Positions 1 to 11,388 of a stretch of DNA of 64,000 nt are shown here, piece after piece. The notes under the pieces are model-generated. The model saw only the letters and a program-made list of their open reading frames with translations. It was not told the origin of the DNA and did not search any database. A program made the translations under genes and the position numbers. Positions within the stretch are counted from its first letter, which is position 1; each line of letters begins with the position of its first letter. Source of the stretch: Symbiodinium natans (lineage: Eukaryota; Sar; Dinophyceae; Suessiales; Symbiodiniaceae); contig CAJNDS010002184.1 in NCBI GenBank assembly GCA_905221605.1, positions 334,501-398,500 on the forward strand. The letters run 5' to 3'.

Positions 1-1020
1 CCTGCTTGGCGCCGGCCTCTAAGAGCAAACGCACGACCTCAACATGGCCATGGCGAGCAGCCTGCATGAGAGCTGTGAACCCGTTTCTGGTGGCCAAGTC
101 CTTGCCGGCGCCGGCCTCCAGCAGCAAGCGTGCAACTTGGTCATGCCCCTGTGAAGATGCATACATCAGAGCTGTAATGCCAAACATGTCTGCCAAGTCC
201 TTGTCGGCATCGGCGCCTAAGAGCAAACGCACGACGTCAACATTGCCTTCGAGAGCTGACCGCAAGAGAGCTGTGAACCCGTCTCTGTTGGCCAAGTCCT
301 TGTCGGCACCGGCCTCTAGCAGCAGGCGTACTACTTCGAGGTGGCCACGCTGAGATGCCGCAGTCAAAGCCGTAAAGCTGTTGAACAAGTTGTCTTCCGC
401 CAGGCCCGTGTCAGCCCCTCCTTCCAGCAGCAGAGCGACAACTTGCACATGGCCTTTTCGGGACGCTTGCACCAGAGCTGTCTTGCCCCGCGCATCGAGC
501 ACGTCCGGGTCTTGGGGAAGCTGCAGCGCGGCCTCCACCTGAGGAGGGCGTGTAAGGCAGATTGTTCAACTTCGAGGTTCATAAGTGTAGGAAAATAGAC
601 AGGGTAAAAGTATTACAGCCGTATTACAGCCAGACAAATTTTAGAAGCATGGGAATTATACTTGTAACCTTGCCTTAGGGTACGTATTATGCGAACCTCC
701 AGGTAGAGTCACAGGTGCCACTACAGTTGAAAAGAAGCTCGCGCCTCGGCTGCAGCGTCCCGTTCTGCAGCTTCAACGAGTGCCTGCACCTGCATTCCTG
801 CAACATCGGCGAAGGGCAGCAGCACCAGTTGCAGCTCCATGGGGGAGTCCAGCTCGACCGCATCCTCAAGCCCACGGCCGTCGAGAAGGAGCTTCTGCCG
901 GAAGCGCGAGGGCACGCCTGGCAGCTGGCCCAAGCGCCGCTTCAGGGACCTAACGTCGCTCACCTCCCCGACGGCTATGCTCGCCACCTCCTCCCCGGAC
1001 AGCTTCCTTACGCGCAGCAT
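1..1020 (-). CDS. UBL-ankyrin repeat protein, 5' part (runs off left edge)
   Basis: Two exons read right to left, 745-1020 and 1-538, joined by a 206-nt GC-AG intron (donor GAG|GCGCGA, acceptor CCTCCTCAG). Exon 1 gives 92 residues starting MLRVRKLSGEEVASIAVGEV and ending in the LQLVLLPF strand, a ubiquitin-like fold by pattern. Splicing joins ...AAAE to VEAALQLPQDPDV in frame. Exon 2 holds five ankyrin repeats with TAL..A...GH..VV.LLL spacing (KTALVQASRKGH, FTALTAASQRGH, FTALLRSALEGN, ITALMYASSQGH, FTALMQAARHGH) and is still open at base 1. I chose the ATG at 1020 because the UBL begins there; the frame stays open further upstream, where a trans-spliced leader acceptor could lie. UBL-ankyrin architecture is common in dinoflagellates; ankyrin repeats bind protein partners. 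Target unknown. Confidence 0.9.
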
Positions 1021-1436
1021 GCCAGAGCAATTCGCAACGAGGGCACGGGTGCTCTGTGCCGATCTGACTGCACGGAAGACTACACGTCTTGTGAGCATAC
1101 TCTTCCTTGTCAAGCTCTTACAAGGCTGCGTGTCTCTCACGTGTGGTCACTCTTTACCATGGAAACTTCAGCATGCCCAAGGAAAGGTGCGAGGAAACCT
1201 AGGTCCGTGGCGTCCTTCCGCCTATCCTCACGTGACTGCGTGTGGGACCAAAATGTCGCAGCACAACCTGCCCTTGAATATGAGCTTAGACATGCACCTG
1301 AATTTACAAATGCATTAAATGTGTATATGTAAATGAATAAACAAGTAAATAAATAAATAAACAAAATATGTATAGATATATCCCTAAAACCCTAAACCCT
1401 CAACTCTCAGCCCGATAAACCCTAAGTGAAATAAGA

Positions 1437-1437
<1 letters not shown>

Positions 1438-1480
<43 letters not shown>

Positions 1481-1496
1481 CAGAGATAGAGATAGA

Positions 1497-1530
<34 letters not shown>

Positions 1531-1535
1531 AGAGA
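1438..1535. repeat. (GA)n microsatellite
   Basis: About 97 bp of near-pure GA with a few GATA interruptions, between the ankyrin gene and a block of degenerate telomere-type repeats (1680-1850). Bases 1536-2330 hold TTTAGGG-like words and pyrimidine tracts and no exon I can support. Confidence 0.95.
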
Positions 1536-2339
1536 GGGGGGATGGGGGGTGCTGATGAACCCTCAGCCGACTCTGGGTCCCGGAGTATCAAGCCCTACAG
1601 TAAAGCCTCTCAGCGCCTCATGGGCATTGGACCCGAAAATCCCCCCACCCTGAGCCCCTTCAACCCCCCCCTCCCCGCACAGGGTTCAGGCAGGGTTCAG
1701 GGTTCAGGGTTTAGGGTTGAGGGTTAAGGGAGGGTTTAGGGTTTAGGGTTTAGGTTTTAGGGTTTAGGGTTCAGGGTTCAGGGTTCAGGGTTCAGGGTTT
1801 AGGGTCTAGTTTTTAGGGTTTAGGTTTTAGGGTTTAGGGTGGTTGGGGGGGGGGGGTTCGAGTTTAGGGTATCTTTGAGGGTCATGGGCTGTTGGGGTTT
1901 TGGGGTCCTAAGGTTTTGGCATGTAGTTTTAAGGGTCTTGGGGGTTTAGGCTGGGCATTGGAGCCGGGGGTTTAGAGAACCAGGGGTATTCGGTGTGCAG
2001 GTCTTAGGGGGCAAGCCCAAAAGTCAGGAGCCCCGAAGAACACGTTCATAGGGTGTCGTGATTGAGGCGTTGGGGTCTAGGGCTCGGGGCATTTGGCATA
2101 GAGTAACACAAAACAACTCTTTGGCTCAAAATGCCTCAAAGAACTGGCATCGTCAGTGGTCTCAGAGGCCCGAAGGCCCTAAACCCCCAGATGAACCCTA
2201 AACCCTAAGCCTCAAATAAACCTTTAGATGTATATATATATATATATATGTATACACATACCCTAATCCTTATAAACTTAAATGAGAAAACAAAAACCCT
2301 GAATAGAAGAGTTCTCGGCGCCATAGGGTTCCAGCCTGC

Positions 2340-2546
2340 CAAATTCTTCGAGTAGTAGATGGAGGGCCGCCGTGGCACCTGTCAGCTAGGACCGTTTCGA
2401 AAGTACTTCCAAGACAGGCTTCGGATTAACCCCAAGCCCTAAACCCTAAACCCTAAACCCTAAACCCTAAACCCTAAACCCTAAACCCTAAACCCTAAAC
2501 CCTAAGCTTTAGCCCTAAACCCTAAACGCTACAGGGCTTCCTCGCA

Positions 2547-2618
<72 letters not shown>

Positions 2619-3586
2619 GGCTCTGGGTGGGGTTGAGAGTGGTAAGGCTTGGGTAGTGTGAGACTTTGCTCGACTGCTTCTGGAAGCCCTTGTTACACAC
2701 CTATGCAGTTCTTAGCTCCTGCTACGGATAGAACCAACCCTCGACCCTAACCCTTCTCGGGCGAGGGCTTGCCCTAAACCCGAAACCCTACAACCTGAGC
2801 CCGAAACCCTACATCCAGGATTTAGGGGGCCTCTACGGGGCTTTTGGGCGCCTCTTCTTTTCAACTTAGGGTGTCCGCCTGGCGCGCTTAGGAGTTCAAA
2901 AGCCTAGACCTGTAGGGCTTTAAAGCTTCGGGGTTTTGGGGTAGGGTGTTGGGCTTTTTCGGGGTTTGAGGATTCGGGGTGTAGGTTTCAGGAATAGGGC
3001 TGTAAAAGGACTAGGCCTTTGAAAGCTCGAGGCCCTCTAGCGTGCTAGGGTCAAGGTTAGGGTTGGGTTGTAGGGTTTGGGTTCGGGTTTAGGGTTTAGG
3101 GTTTAGGGTTTAGGGTTTAGGGTTCAGGGTCCAGGGTCCAGGGTTCAGGGTTTCGGGTTTGGGGTTTGGGATTTGGGGTGGAGGGTTTGGGGCAAGGGTT
3201 TTGTGTGTTGAGAGCATGCCATCTGCATAGCCCCTCAGTCGCACAACTCCATGCCTGGAAATCGGGGACGCCATTCCTCAGCGAATGCAAAGCCCTTGAA
3301 CTCTTATAAGACTGCACGCACCGTCGTGATGTAAGTACCCTGAACATCCAAGTGTGTGATTTGTACTGCTTTTGGGAATTCTGTAAGTATGACATGATTC
3401 CCTAAACCCTAAACCCTAAACCTAGACCAGTGAGGAAGCCAAGAAACCCCAAAACGCAAACACAAGGCCGGAGACCGTCAGGGTAGAGATGCCTTCAAAA
3501 TCCCAAGGGTTTACAGTTTATGTTATAGGACCCTAGCAGCCCCAAATCCTAAAGCCCCCCCCCCCCCCCCAAAAAAAAAGAAAAAA

Positions 3587-3617
<31 letters not shown>

Positions 3618-6438
3618 GTATATATTTATTTATATTTATATAACGCCCAAAACTGTAACCCCCCCCACCCTAAACCAACAGAGCCCCTGTACTATTGACC
3701 TGAAACCCCGAAAACCTGAATCCCCTCCTTCGAAAAAAACCCGTTTCAACCCATGCATGAACCCCCATAACCTAACCACCTAGATCCCTAAACCTTAAGC
3801 CTCAGTATAACCCTATAAAATAAACCCCACACCCGAAACAGCAAAACCCCAAACCCCAAACCCCGACCCCCAAACCCGAAACCCTAAACCCCAAGCCCTA
3901 AACCCGAAGCCCTAAACCCCAAACCCTTAACCGCAAACCCCAAACCCTAAACTCCAAACCCCAAACCCCAAACCCCAAACCCCAAACCCTAAACCCTAAA
4001 CCCTAAACCCTAAACCCTAAACCCTAAACCCTAAACCCTGAGCCGAGGATCCCGGAGATGTCGATGTACTTCGCCGGTGCCAAGCGTTCGGAGACGGTTC
4101 GCGTGAAGTCAAAGACCTGGGCATTGTGTGGCTTCCTTTTAGGGTGTAGGGTTTAGGGTTTAGGGTTTATAGGAGTAAGGGTACGGGCTAAGGGTTTATA
4201 GGATTTAGGGTTCAGGGTCATCTGTTTAGGGTTGGGGGGGGTGGGGGGGTGGGGGGGTGGTTGGAGGGCTGGGGGCTTTTAAGGTTTGGGGTTTGGGTTT
4301 TTTTTGAGTTTGGAGGTTTAAGGTAAGGGTTTAGGGTTTAGGGTTTAGGGTTTAGGGTTTAGGGTTTAGGGTTTAGGGTTTAGGGTTTAGGGTTTAGGGT
4401 TTAGGGTTTAGGGTTTAGGGTTTAGGGTTTAGGGCCTGTAGGGATTTAGGATCTAGGGGGATTGTACCTTGGACCCGTGAGGCTGTCCCCTTGGGTTTTG
4501 GGGACCCTTCTTAAAGATCCTATAGGCTCCTAACCCCTAACCCCTAACCCCTAAACCCTAAACCCTAAACCCTAAACCCTAAACCCTAAACCCTAAACCC
4601 TAAACCCTAAACCCCTAAACCCTAACCCTAAACCCCTGAACCCCAAACCCCTGAACCCTAAAGCCCCAAACACGCCCACGTCTCACGGGAGAACCCGTCA
4701 ATTGCTGGGACGTTGGAGGCCCCTGCCGAAGAAGTTTAGGGTTTAGGGTTTAGGGTTTAGGGGTATGTTATGCAGGGACCGAAGTTTGCAGAAGACTCGG
4801 AACCCCAAGAGAAGCCCCATCCCGAAAGAGACTAAACCTTGACACCCTTCGCCCAGGCACCGGTTCGATCAGCGAGGTAACGCAGTTCCTTGGGTTTAGG
4901 GTTTAGGGTTTAGGGTTTAGGGTTTAGGGTTTAGGGTTTAGGGTTTAGGGTTTAGGGTTTAGGGTTTAGGTTTAGAGGCTTTTGGGCTTAGGGCGATTTG
5001 TGGTCTATTAGGGATTACGGATGAAGGGTTAGGGTTCACGCTTCTGGCAGTAAATGGCGTTGTTTTGGTCCTGCGTTAAAGGTCTGGCGTTTAGGTTCTT
5101 TAGAGTAAAAAGGTTTGGGGTGGTAAGAGCTCAGCAAAGCCCGTCGCCGTAAACGCTGCCACTCGCTTGTTCGGGACCGTTTCAAGAGGGCGAGTTTATG
5201 GTTCAGGGTCTGGGGCTCAAGGGATAAGAATTCACCCTGACGACGCTTTAACCCTCTAGACACCCAAATACTAATTTAATGGAAGGCCGAAAGCCTTATA
5301 AGGGCTAATTAGAACCTGGCAAGCTGAAACTGACTAAGCCTCAACTCTAGCTGAGGGCTCAAGGTTTAGGGTTTAGGGTTTAGTGTTGAGGGTTTAGGGT
5401 TTAGAGTATAGGGCCTTTAGGGTTTACAGGGTCCAGGGAAACAAAGCCCTTGTACTGCTCAAGGCAGACCGTAGGCGGCCAAAGGGTCCCCAGCTGCGCG
5501 AAGACGACACTGATGCCTACGAGGATGAAGAACACGGTGACCATCTGGGAATACCACTCCTTGGGGGTTTAGGGTTTTAGGTTTAGGGCTCATGCTTGGG
5601 AAAAAGGATTTAGAGGTTGGGCACTAAGGTTTAGGGTTTAGGGTTTATATGCAATCCTATATCCACACATCCTCATGCTTGGGAAGAACTAGTTCATGGT
5701 TGGGATAATACCATTTTTTTGGTAAAATTCCTTCTAGGGTTTAAGTACCCATAAAAGTGTAGAGCAGTTCCAATGCCTTGTCTTGAAGGAAATTGGAACA
5801 GCTCGCCCGAAGGCTTTCTAGGCTTCAACAACGTTCAGGGACAAGGGCTTTTGAGGTTCTGGGCATCCGGCAGCCCAAGCCCAAAATTTCCCTGCCTGCA
5901 ACTCCTTACCAGATAATGTTTAGTAGCACCTTGTAGGGAGCCTTATATAGATTCCAAAATCCCTAAATCCCCAAAAGCTCTAAACCCTGAGCCCTAATTC
6001 ATCAAACTCTAGAGCCGACACCCTTATAACCCCAAACCATAAACCCTAAACCCTAAACCCTAAAACCCTAAAACCCGAAAACCCTAAAACCCTAAACCCT
6101 AAACCCTAAACCCTAAACCCTAAACCCTAAACCCTAAACCCTAAACCCTAAACCCTAAACAAACCCCAATAGCCCCAATCAACCCTAAAGCTTGCCAATC
6201 TATGTTCCCTCGATCTGCCCCTTAACCTCAGAATCCCAGAGCCTGAAGCTCTTACTCCACCCCTCTAGTGCTTGAGAAGAGGCCGTCGGGTAGAAGTCGC
6301 CATACCCGCAAGTGGACATGGTCACCATGGCGAAGTACGCTGCCTCGCTTGCAGCTCTGAAACTAGGAGCTTTGTAGAACTAGAATGGGTGTGCTGGGCA
6401 AAGTGGACACAAGCCGGGTGCATCGAAAGAGAAACAAG

Positions 6439-6477
<39 letters not shown>

Positions 6478-8284
6478 GTGTGTGTGTGTGTGACTTGCAC
6501 ACTCATTGAATGAAGGTAGTGACCCAAATAGTTGCAGTCTGTCCCCTAAACCCTAAACCCTAAACCCTAAACCCTAAACCCTAAACCCTAAACCCTAAAC
6601 CCTAAACCCTAAACCAAAGATGCTAAAACTGCGGCAAGACGTGGGGTCGTAGGGCTAAACCCTAAACCCTAAACCCTAAACCCTAAACCCTAAACACGCT
6701 GTTTACGCAGGCCTTAGGGTTGGGGCGTGGGGGTGTTTTGGCCTTCGGGCAACCCGAAAGCAACCTAAACGTCCCGAGGTCCAGGCCTCGAGGAAGGTCC
6801 ATCCCTCGACGTGGGTGTAGAAAAGTCCGGCAAACAGAATGTAGAGAATCCTGAAGGGGGTTTAGGGCGTTTAGGGTTTAGGGCTTAGGGTTGAGAGCCC
6901 TCAACCCTCAACCCTCAACCCTCAATCCTCAACCCTAAACCCTAAACCCTAAACCAAGGTGAGGGTTGGGGGGCACCATCAACCCTAAACTCCAGGCAAA
7001 AGACAAGGGCTTTTGTGGGAGGACGCAGGTGAGTAAACCCCAAAGCCCCAAGTGCTACCAAGCCCGAAATTCGAAACTCACAGCCCAAAGCTTAAATCCT
7101 ACTAAGAGACTAAAGCCTAAACCCCAGACCCATAAGTGACCTACACCCAAAAATCGACAGCCCAAAAATCTACACCCTAAACCTGACAAGTAAGACCAAT
7201 CCTAAACCATACTAAGGAAACCCTGTGCACCCTGTACAGCCTGAACCTAAGCCCCGAAAGTGCCCTAAACCCTAAACCCTAAACCCTAAACCCTAAACCC
7301 TACACCCTAAACCCTAAACCCTAAACCCTAAACCAGAGACCCTTTCAGAGCCCCAAAGCCCCGAAGCTGCGAGCCAAGCAGCAGGGACAACAAGGCCCAA
7401 GCCCACCTCAAGATGAGGACATGGGGGTTTAGGGTTTAGGGTTTAGGGTTTAGGGTTTAGGGTTTAGGGTTTAGGGTTTAGGGTTTAGGCTTCAGGGTTT
7501 AGGGCCATAGGGTTGGGGTATAGGGGGCTACAGGCTCTAGGGCAATGGGGCTAAGTGGCTGCACATGTGGGGTTTCGGGCTTAGGGGGTTTAGAGGTTCA
7601 CCCTAAACCCTGAACCCTGAACCCTAAGCCCTAAGCCCTAAGCCCTAAACCCTAAACCCTAAACCCTTTACCACTCCAGGCAAGCCCTGGCGCAATGCCA
7701 GAGTCATCAATCCCAACGGAACCGCGAAACCTCGACCAGCACCTTCCTGTGCCCTGCAATTCGGGTTTAGGGTTTAGGGTTTAGGGTTTAGGGTTTAGGG
7801 TTTAGGGTTTAGGGTTTAGGGTTTAGGGTTTAGGGTTTAGGGTTTAGGGTTTAGGGTTTAGGGTTTAGGGTTTAGGGTTCACCTACCCTACTGCAGCTCA
7901 ATCCCAAGTATATACACCAGGTTTCAGGGTGAGTCAACAGATTGAGAGTTTTGGGGCGTGAGGGTTTAAACCCTAAACCCAGTTCATGTTGTCTTGTGCC
8001 AAAGTGATCTTGGTCGTTGAAGTTTTGGTGAACAAGCTTGGCTCAGAGACGATCTGGCTCAGACATTGGCCCCAAACGTCACATGCATACCGGTGTGTGT
8101 GTGTGTGTGCTGTCAGCGATTCAAGAGGTAAATCCTTTGTCAGCGTCCCCCTCACGACTGTTCTCCTTCTGTTCGACGTGCTCGTGATCCTCCAGAGCAA
8201 TGGCCGTCAATGCTTCCATCATCTCTTTGTCGGCGAAGCTGGCTGTTGCGCCAGTGCCATCGCTAAATGGTCCGGCAACCCTCC
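2340..8284 (-). CDS. Potassium channel, pore region and flanks, many micro-exons
   Basis: Exons in transcription order: 8145-8284, 7979-8053, 7694-7746, 7371-7406, 6787-6850, 6284-6343, 5491-5559 (3' edge uncertain), then 4052-4116, 3255-3276 and 2340-2378. Phases agree through the first seven. The spliced reading gives a hydrophobic helix (LMTLALWAWALLSLLLGS), a pore turret and helix (LFYTHVEGWTFLEAAYF), the selectivity filter TMSTCGYGDFYPT, and an inner helix (EWYSQMVTVFFILVGIS). Downstream exons read SERLAPAKYIDISG|NGVPDFQ|VPRRPSIYYSKNL. Donors include GC (6786, 7370, 7693, 8144, 3254, 2339) and GA (4051). Islands at 4666-5200 probably hold further exons but I could not fix their frames. 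K+ selectivity follows from GYGD. A second pore was searched for in 1021-2340 and not seen, so the gene may be one-pore, truncated or incomplete here. N-terminal limit unknown. Confidence 0.85.
2432..2504 (+). repeat. Interstitial telomere-type array (CCCTAAA)n
   Basis: About ten perfect CCCTAAA units followed by degenerate copies. It is one of dozens of interstitial arrays here and lies inside the K+ channel gene region. Confidence 0.97.
2547..2617. repeat. Poly-G tract, about 71 nt
   Basis: An unbroken G run next to telomere-type repeats. On the gene strand it is C-rich, as intron 3' halves are elsewhere in this window. Its length is likely unreliable in any assembly. Confidence 0.95.
3983..4038 (+). 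repeat. (CCCTAAA)n array abutting a channel exon
   Basis: Eight perfect units end 14 bp from the exon at 4052-4116. On the gene strand this is the start of the following intron. Confidence 0.95.
4324..4435 (+). repeat. (TTTAGGG)n array, 16 units
   Basis: Perfect tandem array inside a channel intron. It is the upstream partner of the CCCTAAA array at 4550-4612, in opposite orientation. Confidence 0.97.
4666..5200 (-). other. Unplaced exon-like islands of the channel gene
   Basis: Three short unique islands between telomere arrays read open on the minus strand: about 4838-4890 (ELRYLADRTGAWAKG), 4680-4722 (ASNVPAIDGFSRETW) and 5110-5175 (RVAAFTATGF). Each has an AG before it and a GT or GC after it. 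The first two can be joined in phase to the exon at 4116, but several donor choices were open, so this is tentative. Confidence 0.35.
6435..6492. repeat. (GA)n-(GT)n compound microsatellite
   Basis: AGAGAG run passing into TGTGTG within the intron upstream of the selectivity-filter exon. Confidence 0.9.
7764..7878 (+). repeat. (TTTAGGG)n array, about 16 units
   Basis: Perfect array immediately right of the channel exon at 7694-7746, the C-rich 3' end of the preceding intron on the gene strand. Confidence 0.97.
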
Positions 8285-8899
8285 CTGAGGGGCCTCGTCA
8301 TACAGGACGCAAGATAACGGCTCAAGGGATGCGGAAAAAGTGCGTTAAGATTCTTGGGACCCTCTTTTCCTACAGTTGCATGGGTTATACCTACGAATTA
8401 AGGGTAGTTTACAACTAATCTGTAGGAAAATAGAGTCCGGGTTTAGGGGGTTAAGGGTTTAGGGTCCGCAGTACTGGGGATCGCCGGGTTTCGGTTTCAG
8501 GGTGGGTGGGGCTCCAGTGTTTGCGGCTGTGGGGCTTCCGGGCCTAGGTTTAGGGTTTAGGGTTTAGGGTTTAGGGTTTAGGGTTTAGGGTTTAGGGTTT
8601 AGGGTTTAAGGGTTTAGGGTTTAGGGCTTTGGGCTTGAGTGCTGTTAGGGCAAAGGCGTAGGAGGCAGCCGTAAGCCCTAAGCCCTGTAAGCCCTAAACA
8701 CTAAACCATAAAGCCTAAACCCTACCCACCAAACCATGTAAGCCCTAAAACGAAGGCCAACAAGTGCAGGGCCTTAAAAGAACTGAAAGCTTCGATTCCT
8801 GGAAATTGCGGTACTGTACCTAACTTAGGGTTTAGGGTGTAGGGTTTAAGGCTTAGGGTTCAAGGCTTTGTTGGGCTTTAGGGTTTAGAAGTATTGTTA

Positions 8900-9160
8900 G
8901 AGAATCGACCAACCTACGTTCAAACGTCTAGGGGTGAGGTTGGTTGTTAACGGCCCTTTCAAAGGGATGAAGGGGTATAAGGAGGGACCCCTAGAAGGGA
9001 CCCTTAATCTTATTCTCCTATATAACCCATATATATATATATATAGATATATACCTTTTATAGCCCCCTGCATACCTAAGCAGCCCCTAGGTAACCCCCA
9101 AGTGACCCCCAAAGGTCCCTTATAAGGGTCCCCCCTGTAGTCCCTTGAGATGCGTAGGAG
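8900..9160. mobile_element. Short non-autonomous element, AAGGAGGGACCCCT family
   Basis: The block carries GGAGGGACCCCTAGAAGGGA on the left and an AAGGTCCCTTATAAGGGTCC inverted partner on the right, around a TATATA core. Related sequence recurs at 11570-11665 and 63000-63200. No ORF; ends not defined exactly. The stretch 8285-8900 holds telomere-type arrays and intron-like sequence only. Confidence 0.5.
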
Positions 9161-9276
9161 AAGAGCCCCTTACTAAGGAAATCCTTGCTACAAAGGGAAC
9201 CAACCTTTATGGTACTTATGGTAAAGAGCCGAAAGCCTGAACCCTAAAGCGCTTGAGCGGCTAACATATCTTGCTC

Positions 9277-9340
9277 CCAGGCGCGCGGACTCCGACACAG
9301 TTTGTGACGCGTGCTTCAGGAACTTCAGCAGCAGCTGCAT
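9277..9340 (-). CDS. Candidate first exon or internal exon, gene unknown
   Basis: Minus-strand reading ATG CAG CTG CTG CTG AAG TTC gives MQLLLKFLKHASQTVSESA, ending at a GA donor (CTGG|GAGCAAG). High GC3 favours coding. It lies upstream of the K+ channel exons on the same strand and may be its 5' end, but no phase link was found. The opposite strand is also open here. Confidence 0.3.
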
Positions 9341-9538
9341 CGTGCCGTGGCGTGCCGCTCCGCAGCGCTTCCCCCCTAAAAGAAATTTGTTCTGGGATCT
9401 GAATGAGAAGGCGCTTGAAAAAGGCTTTGCAGGGTTTATAGGACGAGGGCTGAGGGCTGGTGGGGCTTGCATTTGGGCTTCGGCTTGGGGCCTCAGCGGT
9501 GTTCGGGGTTGGGCAGGTGGGATGCATGTGAGCTTCCC

Positions 9539-9620
9539 AAGGTTTAGGGTTTAGGGTTTAGGGTTTAGGGTTTAGGGTTTAGGGTTTAGGGTTTAGGGTT
9601 TAGGGATTAGGGTTTAGGGT
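9539..9620 (+). repeat. (TTTAGGG)n array
   Basis: Eleven near-perfect units, followed by unique sequence, then short A and C homopolymers at 9737-9797. Confidence 0.95.
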
Positions 9621-10204
9621 CCCATCTACCAGCATACTTTGAACCCCGCAGCTGCGACATGACTCGGGCGATTTTTGCCAAAGAGGGACCCCAACATGGG
9701 GCTTTCCCAGAGTAGGGGCTTAAAATACCCCCCCCCCAAAAAAAAAAAAAAAAAAAAGACTCTAATCCTTATCTAGCCCCCCCCCCCCCCCCCCCGCACC
9801 CGCCCCCCAAAAGGGTACTTATTTTCGGAAACCTCCATAATATGCAAGTCATGCCTTCGTGCAGCAATATGCAACCAAGACCTAGTTTGAGCCCTTTAGA
9901 GGTTCAGGGCAGGCACCGACATGTAAAGAATAGCCCCGAGGCTCCATCTCAATCCCTAGAACATTCGGAATACAGGGTTTAGGGTTTAGGGTTTAGAGTT
10001 TAGGGTTTAGGGTTTAGAGTTTAGGGTTTAGGGTTTAGGGTCCTAGAACATGCTCAACCCTAGCCCATACTCCTGCGCAAGACCCTCCTGGTGTCAACCC
10101 CCGCTCGCAAGAAGGTGCGAAACGCCAAGTCCCGAACTTCAAGCCCCAAGCCCTACAACCCAAACCCTAAACCCTAAACCCTAAACCCCAGGCCCAAAAC
10201 ACAC

Positions 10205-10262
10205 TTTTCCATCAAGCGAGGGTGCGCACTCCCATCATTGACCGACACCGTGGCTGACTTGC
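10205..10262 (-). CDS. Exon of unknown gene
   Basis: Acceptor TTTCGCGTAG and GT donor GAAAA|GTGTG bound a 58-nt island reading KSATVSVNDGSAHPRLME. Not recognised. The opposite strand is closed by a stop in the best alternative frame. Confidence 0.4.
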
Positions 10263-10399
10263 CTACGCGAAATACAGGCTTTGAGGTGTGGGTTTAGTGA
10301 TTTAGTGTTTCGGGTCGATAGGTTTAGGGGTTCAAAGTTTAGGCCCAGTTTAAGTAGAATAGGTTTTTCGGGCAAAGTGGACCGAATTCGTATGCTCAA

Positions 10400-10497
10400 T
10401 TAATTAAGGACTTTGCGGTTCTCTTGCCGCAAAAATGGAACTGCTCCTGTGGCAAGAAGCTGTTTCAGGTCGTGTGGACAATGGTTACGTATAGGGA
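10400..10497 (-). CDS. Terminal exon of unknown gene
   Basis: Acceptor CACCATCCAG opens a 98-nt exon reading PIRNHCPHDLKQLLATGAVP and on to a TAA at 10400-10402. A 148-codon open frame on the plus strand (10424-10870) covers the same bases; I prefer the minus exon because of its acceptor and the strict strand bias of the window, but this is a close call. Confidence 0.4.
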
Positions 10498-11170
10498 CTG
10501 GATGGTGACGCATGGTGCGGATCATTATTCAGGCCATGTCGAAGAAGAGGGTGAGCGATTTATTCAAGGCTTTGTCGGCTTGCTAAGGGTCCCGAGCAAG
10601 AAGAGTGGAGGCTTGACAGTCGGAAGCAAGTCAGCCGCTGGCGATAATTTGACCTGCAAACGTAGGTCTCTTACTGGCAGGGAGATACATGGAAGCAGAA
10701 TCGAACAAGTCACTCTAAACCCTCAACGATACAAAAGGAAAGTCAAGCTCAGCATGCCGTCCACAGATCTCCCTCACACGCCATTGTTGTGGTGGCTGAG
10801 AAGTCTCCACGCCCTAAGCAGAATTTCCGCACACCCATGTTTTCAAACATACCATAGCCCTGAACCCTAAACATCCAATTCTCACCTCATCCCCTTATAC
10901 AGCACAATAGACCCCGAACCCTAAAGTAGGGTGCAAAAATCCCAAGCGGCACCTCAAGCCTAGAGTAGGGTGCAATGCCCAACAAACTCGAACACAAAAG
11001 TAGGGTGTACTGCCCAACGAACTCCACACAGTAGCTGCGGCGCTGCGCCCTCGACAGGTTTCAGGTTCGGGGTTAAAGGCTGGGGCTCATAGGGCTTCAG
11101 GGTTTTAGGGTTTGGGCGTGAAGGTTGAGGGCTTCTGGCTTTAGGGCTTTTGGGGTTTAGGGTGACTTAC

Positions 11171-11388
11171 CACAGAGCTGGATGGAGAGGTCTACAGTGT
11201 TTAGGCCCGCAAGCAGCTTCGTTTGAGGTGGGCCGCATCACGAGCGACAAGGGTCCACAAACAAGAAAAGCCTAAACCCTAAACCCTAAACCCTAAACCC
11301 TAAACCCTAAACCCTAAACCCTAAACCCTAAACCCTAAACCCTTTCAATTCCTTGGAGGCTCCCATTCCTCCTACTGTACTTGGGACA
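11171..11388 (-). CDS. Three small exons of unknown gene
   Basis: Exons 11341-11388 (CPKYSRRNGSLQGIER, acceptor GCGCTGCAG, donor AGG|GTTTAGG), 11207-11271 (AFLVCGPLSLVMRPTSNEAA, GC donor) and 11171-11191 (21 nt, acceptor CACTGTAG, strong donor GTG|GTAAGTC) join in phase. They may belong to the gene ending at 10400, but the last junction does not keep phase with the exon I chose there. No family recognised. Confidence 0.4.
11272..11342 (+). repeat. (CCCTAAA)n array between two exons
   Basis: About ten perfect units that almost exactly fill the intron between the exons at 11341-11388 and 11207-11271. On the gene strand it supplies the donor GTTTAGG. Confidence 0.9.

Noticed and set aside
1400-1591. 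63-codon Leu/Ser protein
   Set aside because: GA microsatellite read in frame.
10424-10870. 148-codon plus-strand protein as a gene
   Set aside because: Open by length but crosses degenerate telomere words, lacks splice context, and opposes a terminal minus exon. Not excluded.
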